Shown: one piece after another, positions 51,687 to 64,000 of the stretch
Layout: each line of letters opens with the position of its first letter
Numbering within the stretch: the first letter of the stretch is position 1
DNA from: Erythrocercus mccallii
Taxonomy: Eukaryota > Chordata > Aves > Passeriformes > Dicruridae
DNA length: 64,000 nucleotides
Reading direction: 5' to 3'
Assembly: GCA_013397435.1 (NCBI GenBank)
Contig: VZRG01002017.1
Coordinates: 67,407-131,406 of the forward strand
The notes under the pieces: generated by a model
What the model was told of the DNA's origin: nothing
Databases searched by the model: none
What the model saw: the letters and a program-made list of their open reading frames with translations, nothing else
Made by a program: the position numbers and the translations under genes

Positions 51687-53295
51687 TAATTTTATAGATC
51701 TTTTTATTGTCTCAACTATACTGGTTGCGTGAGAAGCAGAACAATAGGCCAAGTACTTCCATTTCACACATGCCACCTCCATAATTCAACAAAGAACAGT
51801 AAAGAAGATCTATAAACTTGTTATAAATCAGTGCCCTAAACTAAATTAACCATTGAAATAGATTACCATAAAGATAATGTCATAAAAATATTCTTCACCT
51901 TTCTAGTCCATGCATGTGTATGTGCGTGTGCTTTTGCGTGCCCACACTCTGGCTGCTATCCCAGCACTGAGGCCAGTGGCCATGCTAACCGTGTGGCAAG
52001 ATGTCTTCCACAGCCTTGGAGGAGACAGCAGAAAAGCCTGCGAGCTTTAATATCTCTGTGTCTCACAGGGGAAGTAACTCACAAATAGATCCCCTGACTA
52101 CATAACTCACCTTTCGTAGTAGTAAGTCAGCCCCGCTTTCTTATTAGCAGTGAAGCTCTAATCTTTTTGGCTCTATTTCTGAGTCACTTTTGGAAAAAAG
52201 ATAAAACCAATCAAGTCACAGGCTAAAGGATATGGCAATTTATGCAATACAGCCTTTTCCAAGTCTGGGTCCTTCTCCGCTGTCCCTACACACTCACTCC
52301 CCCAGTATTTGGCCTTCATATACATTAAGCTCCATGAGAAAGGCACGTGCAAATACATGAAGAGTACACAGAGATGACTGGATGAAGTTCATTTCTGGAC
52401 TGATACGGCAGTGGTTCAAGAGCTGGTAGTTCTTCTGATCAGTTGATAATCACTCCATGAAAAGACATTAGAACAGCAGTGCCCAAGGTGGTGCTTTCCT
52501 TACTCACCTCCAGCAGCGTTTTCTCCTGAGCTCACATTGCTATCATTTAGTTCACAGTCACTACGTGGGAGCACAGCTGTATTACTCAGTTGTTGTCTAA
52601 CATTAGTCATCAAAATGGCTTTTTAAAACATGGAAGTGCTACACTTCCAGGCACGACAACAATCCCTGAGAACCAGTGGCATCAAGGCAAGAGCAACTCA
52701 GCCCCTATACTGGCTTCCCTCTACAGCCTGCCATTCCTGATAGACTTTCTCAACCTGTAGTTTGACAAGATGATTCTCTCAACAAAAATCTTCAAGAAAG
52801 ACAATTCAGCTGCTTGAAATGGTAGAACGGTGCAGCATCCATCTGGCACAACCAGGGTCTCATCAGCACTGGGAAGCATTGCCTTTGGTAAAAAATGAGA
52901 ATGAAGCATGAAGAACAACTATGCCCAGACAATAAAATGCCCAGAAAATAAAACCCAAGAAAACTGCTCTCTTTCTTGCTAGTGAGATGGAGAAGAGAAT
53001 GTGGAGAACAACCACTTCATGAATAGGAAAGAGAAAGCCAGGGGAAAGCATGTAAGGCTTGAACTGGAGGAGAGGGAGTTGTGATGCATGAGAGAACTGA
53101 AAACAGCCATTTGGGAGGTATCAGTCATTGTCTCAGCCCACTTTAAAGGGCTGGTCAACACTCCAGGAAGAGCCTGTGAGGTATTTCCTAACTGGGGATT
53201 TTAGAGCTGGACAGGTAACATGGATCACACTGAGGAAATGGATTTATTTCTTTCTGCTCACTGGGTTCACAGGTATAGAGCCTGAGTTTTCCATA

Positions 53296-53340
53296 ACCAA
53301 ATGCTGGTGCATTGGTGCACCAAATGCTGGTGCATTTGGT
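53296..53340. repeat. 17-bp direct repeat overlapping a 9-bp-stem hairpin
   Basis: ACCAAATGCTGGTGCAT occurs at 53296-53312 and again at 53319-53335, a 23-bp period. The second copy extends into a perfect hairpin: ACCAAATGC at 53319-53327, loop TGGT, and the reverse complement GCATTTGGT at 53332-53340. Combined direct and inverted repetition suggests a slippage or template-switch event. Confidence 0.9.
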
Positions 53341-54111
53341 GGGTTCAAGTCTTTATTTTGTATATACAGGACATACTGTTGCTGTAAAGAGTCAAGCAGG
53401 TGACTGTTAACTAAAGTTTCCTTCACTTGAAATGAGCTCTATAATTATCTAAAAGGAGCAAAGAACAGTCTGTCATTATTGGGGCTCGGGCTGAGAGAGT
53501 AGGTGCTGAATTAGGATGGAAGTAAATTAAAGCAGCCATACAGAGTTGTAACATGAATTTTCTAAAGTAACTGGCACAAAAGTTAATGTAAACTGTGCAG
53601 CAATTCCCTTTTTCATACACTGTGGGAAGCAATGGGGTTCAAAGCATCATTGCCCCTGAAGAGGAAGGACTGTACATTTTGGTTTTAAATGCCTCGGTCT
53701 GACAGATAAGAAACTCATCCTTCAAGATAGAACAGTCTTCATGCCATTCCAAATAATGATTGTTAGAAACACACTGAACTGCTGGGCCAGTTAATAACAA
53801 CATCACATTTTATTTATATGATTCCCATCTGCTAAAGCCTTCTAGGCAGCTCACAATGGGTTTGATTTTTGGCCAGAATTTTGCATAGCTTCTGTTTATA
53901 TGGATGCAAATAACAGCAGTTGGATAGCTGTGTGCATAAACAGGTCTGACTACTAATCTTTGTGGCCACAATGCATGGTTTTATTCCTTCACGCAACAAC
54001 AAAATGTCCAGCTGAAAAATCCCTCTGACAAAGAATACAAAGTGTGAAAAAAAACTATGTTTTTTCTGAGTTTGAAGTGTTTCAAAGAATCCAGCACTGG
54101 CCTTGGCAGCC

Positions 54112-54145
54112 CCATGAAAGGGGCATCACCATGAAAGGGGCATCA
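54112..54145 (+). repeat. Two-copy 17-bp tandem duplication
   Basis: CCATGAAAGGGGCATCA is present twice with no spacer and no mismatch, at 54112-54128 and 54129-54145. Perfect identity indicates a recent duplication or contraction-prone site. Confidence 0.95.
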
Positions 54146-54687
54146 CCACTATGCCCACTGCTTAGCGAGGATCCCAGACTTCACACTCTCCAGGACAGGG
54201 CACAGCCCTGCAAAGAAGAAAGATCTAGATGTTCATTTCCTCCTCCCATCACCTCCTCTCTCACTCACCACATTATCTTCCCCACTGTCAGCCAGCCCTA
54301 ACTCCCTTTCTCACCCAACTCTGCAGGTATCTCTCTGCCAGTGGCCTTCCCCTCTTCCCTGCCTTTTTTCTGAGCTTTTTTTTTCAGCTGTTTCCATGCT
54401 CCTCAGAGCCTGTTTTCTCACTCAGGATACTGACTTCTCCAACGGCCCCTTCCTACACCACCCAGTGCTGCCACTGCCATGTGCACTGATCTCCATGCCC
54501 TTGGTTGGCATTGCCTCCTACGTGTCCTTCAGCAGTCTTTCAGCAGTGGATGACTGGCTTCTCTCTCAGGTCTGAGTAGGATAGATTTCATCTTTTTGCC
54601 TTTCATGCTGAAAAAGATGGAAATAAGAATACCCTGTCAAGTTCAGCGCTTATTGTCTGGAGTGCTTCTATCAACTTGATGGCAGTG

Positions 54688-54717
54688 AGCTCGGTGCCTG
54701 GCAGTGCTCACCGAGCT
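54688..54717. repeat. Perfect 9-bp inverted repeat, GC-rich hairpin
   Basis: AGCTCGGTG at 54688-54696 and its exact reverse complement CACCGAGCT at 54709-54717 are separated by a 12-base loop. A second, mutually exclusive pairing (GTGAGC with GCTCAC) is also available. It could be a small structured RNA element if transcribed, but the stem is too short for a typical microRNA precursor. Confidence 0.85.
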
Positions 54718-55423
54718 GGGCCTCTGGATAATAGGGATATTTATAGTATATGCATTGCTTATGTACTGATAGCTGCCAAAGTAGTAAACAAACAAATGCT
54801 CTCCATAAAACAATGAGAAAGTAGGATCATAATCTTTGATCGATGAATGAAGATGACAGGTTTAAAAAGGCTTCCTCACTCTTTTATGCAGATTGCTTTT
54901 CCAACTGCCTGAATCTCAGCCAGCATGAGGAGGCTGAAAGTCTGGAAATGGATTGGGAAGAAGCAATTCCACACTCTGCAATCCACTGTTGGAGAAGGAT
55001 GTCAATGTGTGTCTAGCACTGACCCTACAGGGCAAGGAATGCAAGAGGATGGTCTCTCCAAGTGCCAAGAGGGACAGCCCAGAGCCACACTGCAAGATGT
55101 GCATCATGCAAGCTTTACCTGCAGGAGCAGGACATGGACAGGACATAGCAAAAAACTTGTCAGGTCCTCTGCAACAGATCTGCTGCTCAGCAAGGATTTC
55201 CCAGATTGGTGGAGACCTCAGTGGGTGTCTTCTACAGAGGCTGTCCTGAAGAGTGTTTCGTTGAGGTTTGCAATCTGAATCTACTCCAGGAGGACAAGTC
55301 TAGGGAGGGTTCATCGAACAAGTCCCTCAAAGGATGTATTACAGCCACTTGTTAAAACTAGGATCCATATATTGCTCTGGATTGAAGCTTTAAATCAATG
55401 TCAAATCTGCCTGCAAACTCTAA

Positions 55424-55437
55424 ATTTGCATTTGCAT
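55424..55437 (+). promoter_or_regulatory. Two overlapping POU octamers
   Basis: ATTTGCATTTGCAT contains two perfect octamer motifs (ATTTGCAT) offset by six bases. The surrounding 55.38-55.68 kb is AT-rich and mixed in composition. POU-family factors bind this motif in enhancers, but activity here is inferred only from the motif. Confidence 0.35.
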
Positions 55438-58400
55438 TTCCCTCCATACACCCACCTTTAAATGAAGACATGTTCAGTGCAACTTCATTTATGTTTAAAT
55501 TCAGATATAAACTAACCAATCTGCAAGTCTGAGCATGGTTCCATACACCTTCCTGGAAGTCCAGAGAAATTTAAAATCAGTGATCTTGATCAAGACACTG
55601 AATAACTGATTAAATTCCATTTAGATGTTTGTTTAGGCACTACCTCAGTTAATTGCAATATGTGTGATTTAAAAAGCAGCTTAACAGAAAATGTGGGATG
55701 GTTGTACCACACTAATCCAAGGCAGTTCACGGTGGTTTTGAACTATTACATGTGAATGGCCTGACTTCCAGGCTGGCATGCAGTAATAACTACAAGTTAC
55801 ATCAGTGGGTGTTCCTATCTTTGAAAACCAGGCCATTAGAGACATTCACCTTGAAATTATATTAAAAATATTAAAATATAATATTAGTGTAGATCCACTA
55901 AAATAATATTATTATGAAATATCTGTATAACCCAAATAAGAACCATTATTTGTTGATTGAAATACAGAATAAAATTAATGTTGATGACTCAACTAATAAC
56001 TTCATATTTAAACAAGTCTCAAGCAAAGGCTCCTCAGGCATTATGGAGATGGGAAGCATAAACATGCCATTACAATTTTAGGTAGGCAGAATGCAATTAT
56101 CCAAATTGGATTCTGGCCAGAACAATGGGCACTACCCCCTTCTATTCTTGTTTTTAAAAAAGCTCCCTGACAAAAGCAACAACAGCTGTTATGAGAGAGG
56201 AATCCATCAGTTGCTCACACCACCCATGTACTTGATTTAAACATCCTCAATTTCTACCACAGATAAAAAGCAAAGAGGAAAAACTGGCCAATCACCTACA
56301 TGTGGAAAAATGCATGCTAATATTCTCCTTCCTCTTGGACTTTATGCAGGAAAAACTCAAATTTCTTACTTGAACTTGAACTGCTTTAATTTTTCCTGGA
56401 AGATGGGGGTCCAGAGCTGCTTTGAGTGGGGTGAACCTGGGAAGATATTACCCTGTTGGGCAAGACTTATTGAGAGATGCAGGGAGGAAAAAGGGTGTTT
56501 TGTTAACCATCCCATAGCCCTGCCACTCTCCTGTATGCATAGCATTTGCAACACACATGATGCTGCATCTTCTCCATTTCTCTTTGCACTCTGGGTTACC
56601 AGGATCTTTCCTGATAAATGGGCTTTGCAGATACAGATGGTAATTAGCTTTGCGCCCACTGAGTTGAGCATGAAGACCAGAGCTCATAAGAATTCTCTCT
56701 GTACCAAGATGGAACTGCAGAGCAGTGATCCCCTCTAGAATCTATTCCGCAACTTTACTATCTCAAAATAAATATTCTCAAAAGAGAAGTATTCTCCCCA
56801 CAGTTTCTCCTTAAATAACAAGGCATTACATAGTCTCTCCAGGATTCAAGTATCATCTCAATCACAGAACAACCTCTAATGGCCATTTAGGATTCACAAA
56901 AGCCCTGTTTCAGTGGAGCACTCAAGCCTGACTCCAGATGATCAGAAACTGCAGGTCAGGAAAGCACTTACATCCTGGAAAAAAATGGTAGCATTTAGGT
57001 ACATGTCTAAAGCCCCCATGGATAGAAAGGAGGTTATTCACACTTAAAAATGCTTTTCTTTTGGGGGTCAGGATTCTCAGAAGAATTGCACTGGACCAGT
57101 ACTGAACTCTGCCAAAAAAACCCCCCAGCATTATCTCCGTCCCTTTCCTCCTGAAACGCCTCCAGAGCTGTTAGCAGACCAAGGCTATTCTAGAACTAAA
57201 ATGGGAAATTTATTCAACAAGCACTATAGCAGGTGGCAGCTGCTAAACAATCTGCCACCAATCAGCAGTTTATGAAAGAGAGTAAAGAATCCAATAATAA
57301 CTCACAGTTGGGGAGGGAGACACCAAGCCTGCAGTTATTGAGGGAAGATCATAACAACACAGAGTCAACTCTTCAGCAAAATTGTTTCTCCTAAAATCTG
57401 CTTAATTGCTGAAGTTGGCACTCCCCAGCTCCTGCAGTCAGGACAGCTGACCCACCATAATGTAAGCTGTAGGTTAAAGCTGGGAGGCTTCTTAGGAGGG
57501 CCTAGTTGGTAAAAATTGAGGCTGGTGGAAAACCCAGATAATTTTATCTCTGTTCTTTTGACCATTTCCTTCTCCTGGAGAAAGTCTATCCTTATGCAAG
57601 AGCTCTGGATTTTTAGGACATCTAGCCCTTTCTAAGATGTAAGTAGGCAGATCAGTCAATGGCACCATTCTCTCCAATACCTTCATGATGCCAGTCTGGT
57701 GAGGTGGAGCTCAGGCTGTACAACGTATGAGGAACATGGTGAAGGTGGTGTGCCAGGGCACCTAAATCCATCTGCAAGTTCCTGTGCCACTTCATCTCCA
57801 GTGAACTGAGTTTGCTGTGGTCACTTAGAACTCAAAATTCTGCAGGTATGAAATTAAGCAAAATAGATCTGAGTTCAGCTTCTGAGGACTAAGACAACTC
57901 CATCCAGCCTCACAGTAAATCTATTTTTTTTTCCAGTTATATTACAGCACCATCTACAGGCCCTTCCTGATGGAAACCTTGCCTCAGACAGGTTGTTTCA
58001 CTATCTCTATATAAGTATTTTGTGGTTCAGCAGCATGAATAGAGCAGTGACAGACTGCACAGTCCAGTTTAGTGTAAATGGGGCCAAATGTCATTAGACT
58101 GGGCTGAGAAAATAGTTGGGTTACAGGTGACAGGTTTGCTTCTTCACAAGAAGTAGCTAATTAATGAGTGGCCTTGGATTTCAATAGTTTGACTCTAAAG
58201 CACAATGTAGGGTCCATCAATTCATTTTTACTTTAAACATTCAACTAATATTGCATTTTGTTTATACAGTTCTGTTTGGAACAGTTGAACCAGAACTGCA
58301 AGAGAGAAAAGTAAAAATGCAGAAATCAGATTTCAGCTAAAAATAGAAAAACAGATTTTTACTGCTATAGTATAGGATGAAAATATTACTGTCCATGTAG

Positions 58401-61400
58401 GACCACATATGTGATCCTGAATGTAGTAAGAAAAGCTGATCCACCAGGATCCATTATTCTTATCTTAGCTGTTTGACACAGGTAGAACTCCCTACAAGAC
58501 ATCTGTCTCATCTCTTTCTGGAGACTATTATTTGCTAAATTACATTTGACAGAACAAAAGAAACTTAATTGCTGCTATGCATGTATAAGATCCTGGGAGA
58601 AGCACTGGTACCATGTGAAGGGGGGTGTGATGAAGCAAACCTACAGGACAGCAATTATTTGTAGTAAAATAGCATCTCTTTGTGGAAAATTTATCTGCCA
58701 TAAGAAAGTGGTTTTGTCTTCATCTGAAGCATGCAACAACAAACACAATGTAGACTGGCCACTTCTGGCACCAAATGCAGTCACCTGAAATCCACAAGAA
58801 AGATCCAAACAAGTAAGAGCCAAATGGGAAGCAAAAACTCCAAAGACTGAGGAAAAAAAAAAGTCTGGGAAAACTTTACCTTCTTCCTGATATTTTTTGG
58901 CTCTTGGGAGGGGAAATATTTCAAGATGTTCTCTGCAGCTAGGAGAGAAATGGGCTTTTCTTTCTTGATAGGAAACTTAAGAATCAAAAAATCACATGAA
59001 GAGGAAACCTGAAGTTTTAGGACAGAATATTAACTATCATAAGGCTCATGATAATATCCCAGGTGCTGGCAGCACTTTGTGAATCAGCACACAAAGCCTA
59101 CTGGAAATGTTCAGGTTTTGAATCTCTGCCATGAAAATAAATTAGCTCTAATATCTATGTCATGTGGGGACCACATGCATAAATGCCTTTTAAATTACAT
59201 TCTCCCTCTCATTCCAAAATGGAGAAAAGGTAAATGGGATATGCACATGTCACAGTTACCACCTGTGCAAGGATTTTGTTGTCTAAAATGCAGTTGTCTG
59301 GAATACTACCCATCTTATGGAACTAAAAGTCATAAAGTTGCTGTCTTATTGATGTGTAACAGCACAGAGTGCACACCAACCACTTTGGATTAATTGCACA
59401 TATGAAAACAGATTTCTTTTTTTAAAGTCTGCACACAGAGAAGAATCATTAATTTCAGCTGAAGTGATTCCCAAACAGGATACGGAGTCTCTAACAGCCC
59501 TTTGGGTTGTGCCAATTGTTTTGTGCAGGTGTTTAATCTAAGTGCTCAGCCGCACGTAGGGAAGAGTTGTTCTGCAAGCACCGGGTGGAGTGGGAGCTAC
59601 ATGCTGGTGTCACATAACTGCAAGGGGTTGATTCCTCAAAATCAGCAGAAACCTCGGGAAGCTGCTAATTCTTGTAAACAAGAGCCTGGCTTTTATGGAG
59701 CAAAATGGAGCAGAAAGCACTGAAGTACACGAGAACCAAATCCCTTCTGCGAAAGCCTCTTTTATTATACCACTGAAGCACTAAAACCTGCCATAAACAA
59801 GCTGATTGCTCATTTCAGCCTCTCTCTGCAGTCAGGAAAAGCAGCAGCAACCACAGACTGAGCTGAACGGCTGGAATAGGAAACATCTTTTGAAGGTCAA
59901 CCTCTCTTTTTAAGTTTCATTAGAACTTCCTCATTCACACGGACTTGAAAACAATATATACACATATAGGATAAGCTGAGCTGCAATTGTTTTATGTACA
60001 ACATATCCCTCTCTTTGTAGCACTGCAGTTTGATAGCAGACTGCAGAAAGATTGGATGGCTCTGAGGTGAAGGAGGGGGAGAGGTTCCAGGGCATCACAA
60101 AGAATTTTTGAGCCTTCCACATCTGACTGTGAGGAGTCTGATGAAAAGAGAGGCTCCCTTAAAAGGCAGTATGCATCTGGTGAAAGAGACAGCATGCCCT
60201 CCTCTGACTTGCAGGAAAGCAGCCCTGCTGCAGGAATTAGGTTGAGTCATAGGCAGTGTCCTGGGAGGACAGAAAGAAAGAAGGGGAGGAGAAAGAGAAA
60301 GTCAAGGAGGATGCAGGAAGGCTGCAACCCACAGGCTTGCACAATCAAAATATGTTTCCAAAGGGACAGTGACTGCAAAGCTCCATGCAAGGCTATCTGT
60401 GGCGACTGAGTCACAGTCTCAAACCTCTTCGGACCTGTTGTCCTAGTCTCTTTCTCAGAGGCCATCTGCCACAGCTCTTCTTTCTCTGACTCAGGTAGGT
60501 CCTCAAAGTGATTCCTATTCAACAGATCTGAAATTAACTCCAGGCAGTGTCAGTTCAGTAGCTTCTAGAGAACTGAGCAAAAGTAAAAACAAAGAAAAAA
60601 AAATAGAAAAGTATGAAATTGGTATGAAGACTACAGATGATGCTGTGATCAAAACCCAGAGAGCCCAGGAGTTCAGCCCTTAAAAGTGGAACATGGTCCC
60701 ACAAGAATCTGTGCTCCACCCTGTGTTGATCCAGAGTTAGCAGTAGCTTTCACTCAACCCTTTTCAAAAATCTATGCTGCTTTAAGCATTGTCAGGCCAT
60801 ATACAAAAACTTACTGAAGCAGCTGAATCACAGAAACTAAGCCATGGCAGCTGTGTGACTGACAACGCCCAGTGCTGTGCCTGGGCCAGGAGCCACAGAG
60901 AAACGCTGAGTGCTTCCCAGCCTGCCTCCAAACCACCACAGCAGCCAGCACCTGCCAGAGCCTGCACCAGCACCAGAGTCCTTCCAACACAGGAACTGGA
61001 AAACAACCTCCTCCACCAAATGGGATGGATGGTTGGGGCAAAGGGCAGGCTGGAAGAGAGCACACCAGCTCAGACTGGGTTTCACCAATGAAATGTAGCT
61101 GGCATAAAGCAAGTGCATTCACTAATGAATTATTCCAAGATAATTAACAGTCTGAGGGAGACATTTGCAACAATTTAATGCTTACTGTCAAGGGAAGCTA
61201 GTACCAAGCTCAGCACTGCCTCACCAATTCACAAAAAGAAACAAAGCAAAAATACAAAGGAGTGAAACATCAACGAAAAAAATATGGTATCTGAGAGCTG
61301 TTAATTACAAAGGTGCACATGTTAGAGTAACAATGATGCTAACAGAGTCTTATTATTAGACAAGAGATCTGGTTTTGGTAGCTTTGTAAAAGAGGCAGCA

Positions 61401-64000
61401 CCAAGTGGACCCAACACTAGGCTGGTGCAAACAGCATTTTATTAAAGCACATGCAGACCTGACCTTGGCAATTGGCACTGTCTGCATCTCCCAGGTCCCT
61501 GCTAAAACTACCTGCAAGGTGTATGGGGACCTGTGGGGTTCTATGCTTTTCACATACTAGGTGGTTGCATGCCTGGTGTTTGATATACATTTGCATCTTT
61601 CAAGCTGTAAAACGTGTTTGTTTTTTAGCCTGAGTACTGTCACTCAAAGTGTGACACTCAGCCCACTGAGGTGCTGGGCACTTGAAGCCTCATGCACAGG
61701 CAGAGTGGCAGCTGGTGCACACTGCCTCTGCAAGGAAGACCCCACAGGAGATCAATAACCTACCCACATATAACAGGAATAAATAAATGGCAAATAATCT
61801 GATATCAATCTTACAATGTGCTTTTTTTTTTTTTTACTCTGCTTGAGGCAACATAACTCAATTGCTTCTGTGCAGGCATTATGCTCAGAGCCAACATGAG
61901 CTCCCACTTATTATATTTAGCACCCTTACTCTGAAGCTCTCAGATCAATGGAGTCCACAGTCTTAATCTCACATTGCTCTTGCTAACAGTGTGGTTACTG
62001 TAGTGTAGGTCCCGATTCTCAAAGGAAAGAGGATATTAGAGCAGAAACCTCTGGTAATGAAATCTCATGTAATGAAAGAGTGTTTACAGTGAAATGTTCG
62101 CGTTGCCAGCAAATCAGAGCTTTACAAGGTGATTTCTGAAAGCCTCTGTAATTATACAAGTGCCACAAAGTGCATTGGGTGGCAGGCAGGTTATTTAACA
62201 TTTATTGTTACCACATAACACACTACAACTCTGCAAGCAAAAAGGGTGTGAAGGATAGCAGTATTTCAAAAAAATACACACAACACAATTAAGAATCACA
62301 GGCTTAGAAGATTTATAAGTGTTTTCAGTGTATGTTATTCCTTATTAAAAATGAACTGCATGCATCTCCAGAGAAAGTCCTGTAGATAGCAAGAAACCAC
62401 AATGAAGAAATCTTTCCAGTGGATAGTAAAAGAGTGCAGCAGCCATATAATGAAGGAGCATGGTAAAGAGAAAGCCTGTGTGCTATGGAAGTGCTGCCCT
62501 GTGGTATAAGGTGTTTCTGCCTACCTCATAACTGGTGACAGGTGAATCAAAGCAATCTTCTTGTCACCAGTAGTATGAAAAGACTGGAATCCTCACATGC
62601 TCTAAGTGTGAACAAAGGCTGTGCATCTGCAAATCCTCTCTATGTGATGATACCTCAACACAGAAAGAAATAACATATCTGTGTTATGAAGGGTTGCAGG
62701 ATTAGGCCCTCAAGGTAAGAATTCAAGCAAAGGGGAGCAGAGTGTACAGGTGCGTGTACAGGTGCTTCCCTTTGTGTCAAGAAACACAGTTAAGACATTC
62801 TCTTTTGGCTTGTCCTCTCAGCTAAAGTGTAAATAACTAAAACCATCTTCACCTCTTGCAGATCTAATGCCCATCCTGACATTCAGCAGGAATTCAGCAA
62901 CCCTCATTCTGCTACAAAAATAGTAAAACTTTCATATTTGAAATATCCTTTCAGAATGTTCTCAGCAATATCAGCAGCTTTCAAATAGATGTACCCATGT
63001 AATCATCAACCAGTCGATCATCTATCTTTTACAGTATCCCACATTAGTTACTCTCTCCCCAACCAGAAGGTCCATAAAAAGACACTGGTGTTTGGCTCCT
63101 TGCTATCAATTTCAGAGGTGGTGTAGAGGTTAATAGATCAAATACTGAGAAAACCAAGAAGCCATATGTCTCCTCTGCATGAACAAGCATGCTAGAAATG
63201 TCTGCTTGGCCAGCTCTGCCAAGACCATCTTCCACCAAGATCACTCTTTCAGGATAGCCCAGGTGCAGCCTGTGAATCCAGTATATTCATCAGCAGAGCC
63301 TGAAAACTCTATTACAAATTGGAGGTCATTTGATCTAGACACTGTGTTGATACATTAGAGGCAGGTCCTAACACGGGATATTCAGTATCTGAACAAATAA
63401 GGCAGATAAAGACTGGGAGGGAAAGAGACAGCACAACTCCCCCATGATCATAAAATAAAGGAAGAACCAGGAAAAGAAATGCTGTAGTCTACCCCATCTG
63501 CTGTGCTGTTCAAGGACCTTTTATTTTCTCTTCATTACTTGTTAATTATTTCTGAATGCTGGAGAAGGCAAAAAGCTAAAGACAAACAAGCCCCCATAGA
63601 GTTAGAAAACACCCCTGCTGTAAGGCAGACTCAAATTGGTTGAGTTCGCAGCCAAAAGCATTCCCAGGAGAGAGAGCAGAGCTTTCTGCTACAAGTAAAG
63701 GGCCAGTTGGTTTCTGAAGCCCATGGACATATAAACAGAGACAAAGCTTTAGGCAGAAACTTGGAAAAAACTGCAGTGGAAGCTGCACACACACAAGCAG
63801 GCTGCATCTTTCAGAGGATGGGAATGTGCACTAGCAAGCTGCTGTGTGCAAGCACATGATGACTGGGACACAAACGTGCCACAGTAAACCTGACTCCTTT
63901 GGCACAGGGCTGCCCCAGTCCTGCACTCTGCGGCAACTTCACAGGTTTCAAACATCAGGTGGCTCGGCCACTCTCATCCTGTTTCCCTGTAACCAGCAGA

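Larger units (their letters stand above)
46661..54111. other. Non-genic DNA, third long unique segment
   Basis: No supportable gene. The interval 47690-47945 resembles conserved noncoding sequence, and a speculative cysteine-rich exon follows at 47969-48211 (see findings). A 14-bp direct repeat (CCAAATAGTCTTCT at 49765 and 49787) and a CT-rich microsatellite at 51651-51686 are present. A 130-codon plus-strand frame at 50437-50829 has no recognised motif. A 17-bp direct repeat with a hairpin at 53296-53340 is listed separately. Confidence 0.6.
54146..64000. other. Non-genic DNA, final segment
   Basis: No gene is recognised. About 54233-54378 is a long pyrimidine-rich tract. A GC-rich hairpin lies at 54688-54717. 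Two overlapping open frames at 54925-55278 and 54953-55249 (117 and 98 codons) match no family I know. About 60.79-61.12 kb is GC- and CA-rich and open in all six frames. A purine-rich run lies at about 60265-60320, a poly(T) run of about 14 bases at 61822-61835, and a perfect 12-bp tandem repeat (GTGTACAGGTGC twice) at 62742-62765. Confidence 0.6.

Noticed and set aside
53338..53352. GGTTCAAGT-type string resembling a tRNA B box
   Set aside because: There is no matching A box at the proper distance and no cloverleaf can be drawn. Similar strings at about 17578 and 26843 also fail.
54925..55278. 117-codon frame overlapping a 98-codon frame
   Set aside because: Two overlapping plus-strand frames are open over the same bases. 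Neither shows a domain or splice structure, so a gene cannot be supported.
61822..61860. Poly(T) run as the tail of a minus-strand processed pseudogene
   Set aside because: No AATAAA-type signal, no target-site duplication and no recognisable gene sequence lie next to it.

Overview
The window looks like ordinary nuclear DNA of a bird, most likely a songbird. It is AT-rich, long tracts lack any open frame above chance length, and it carries diagnostic avian repeats: three pieces of the CR1 LINE and a nearly intact passerine-type ERVL solo LTR. No bacterial, viral or organellar organisation is present. I found no protein-coding gene, tRNA, rRNA or CRISPR array that I can support. The longest open frames (about 100 to 155 codons) have no recognisable domain and no consistent exon structure, and most sit in locally GC-rich or purine-rich patches where stop codons are scarce. 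The window is therefore best read as intergenic DNA or part of a very large intron.

Layout. 1-18.8 kb is unique-looking AT-rich DNA with a few microsatellites and a pair of RFX-type X-box motifs near 5.7 kb. 18.8-19.4 kb is a GC-rich patch, followed by an old CR1 tail at about 19.9-20.1 kb. 20.1-26.5 kb is unique, with a segment around 23.4-23.75 kb that resembles a conserved noncoding element. 26.56-26.96 kb is a CR1 3' end whose ORF2 C-terminal frame is still open. 29.1-46.7 kb holds four solo LTRs: three with 6-bp target-site duplications (class II, ERVK-like, all minus strand) and one with a 5-bp duplication (class III, ERVL, plus strand). A short CR1 fragment lies at 40.0 kb. 46.7-64 kb is again mostly unique, with possible regulatory motifs (overlapping POU octamers, CTCF-like cores), short tandem duplications, hairpins and two composition-biased patches.

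The best-supported new detail is structural: precise boundaries and target-site duplications for the four LTRs, a roughly 28-bp degenerate repeat inside one LTR, two perfect 20-bp palindromes, a diverged dimer of about 165 bp, and two X-boxes 64 bp apart. I did not find a convincing undescribed biological system. The regulatory and exon suggestions are weak and need alignment or RNA data.
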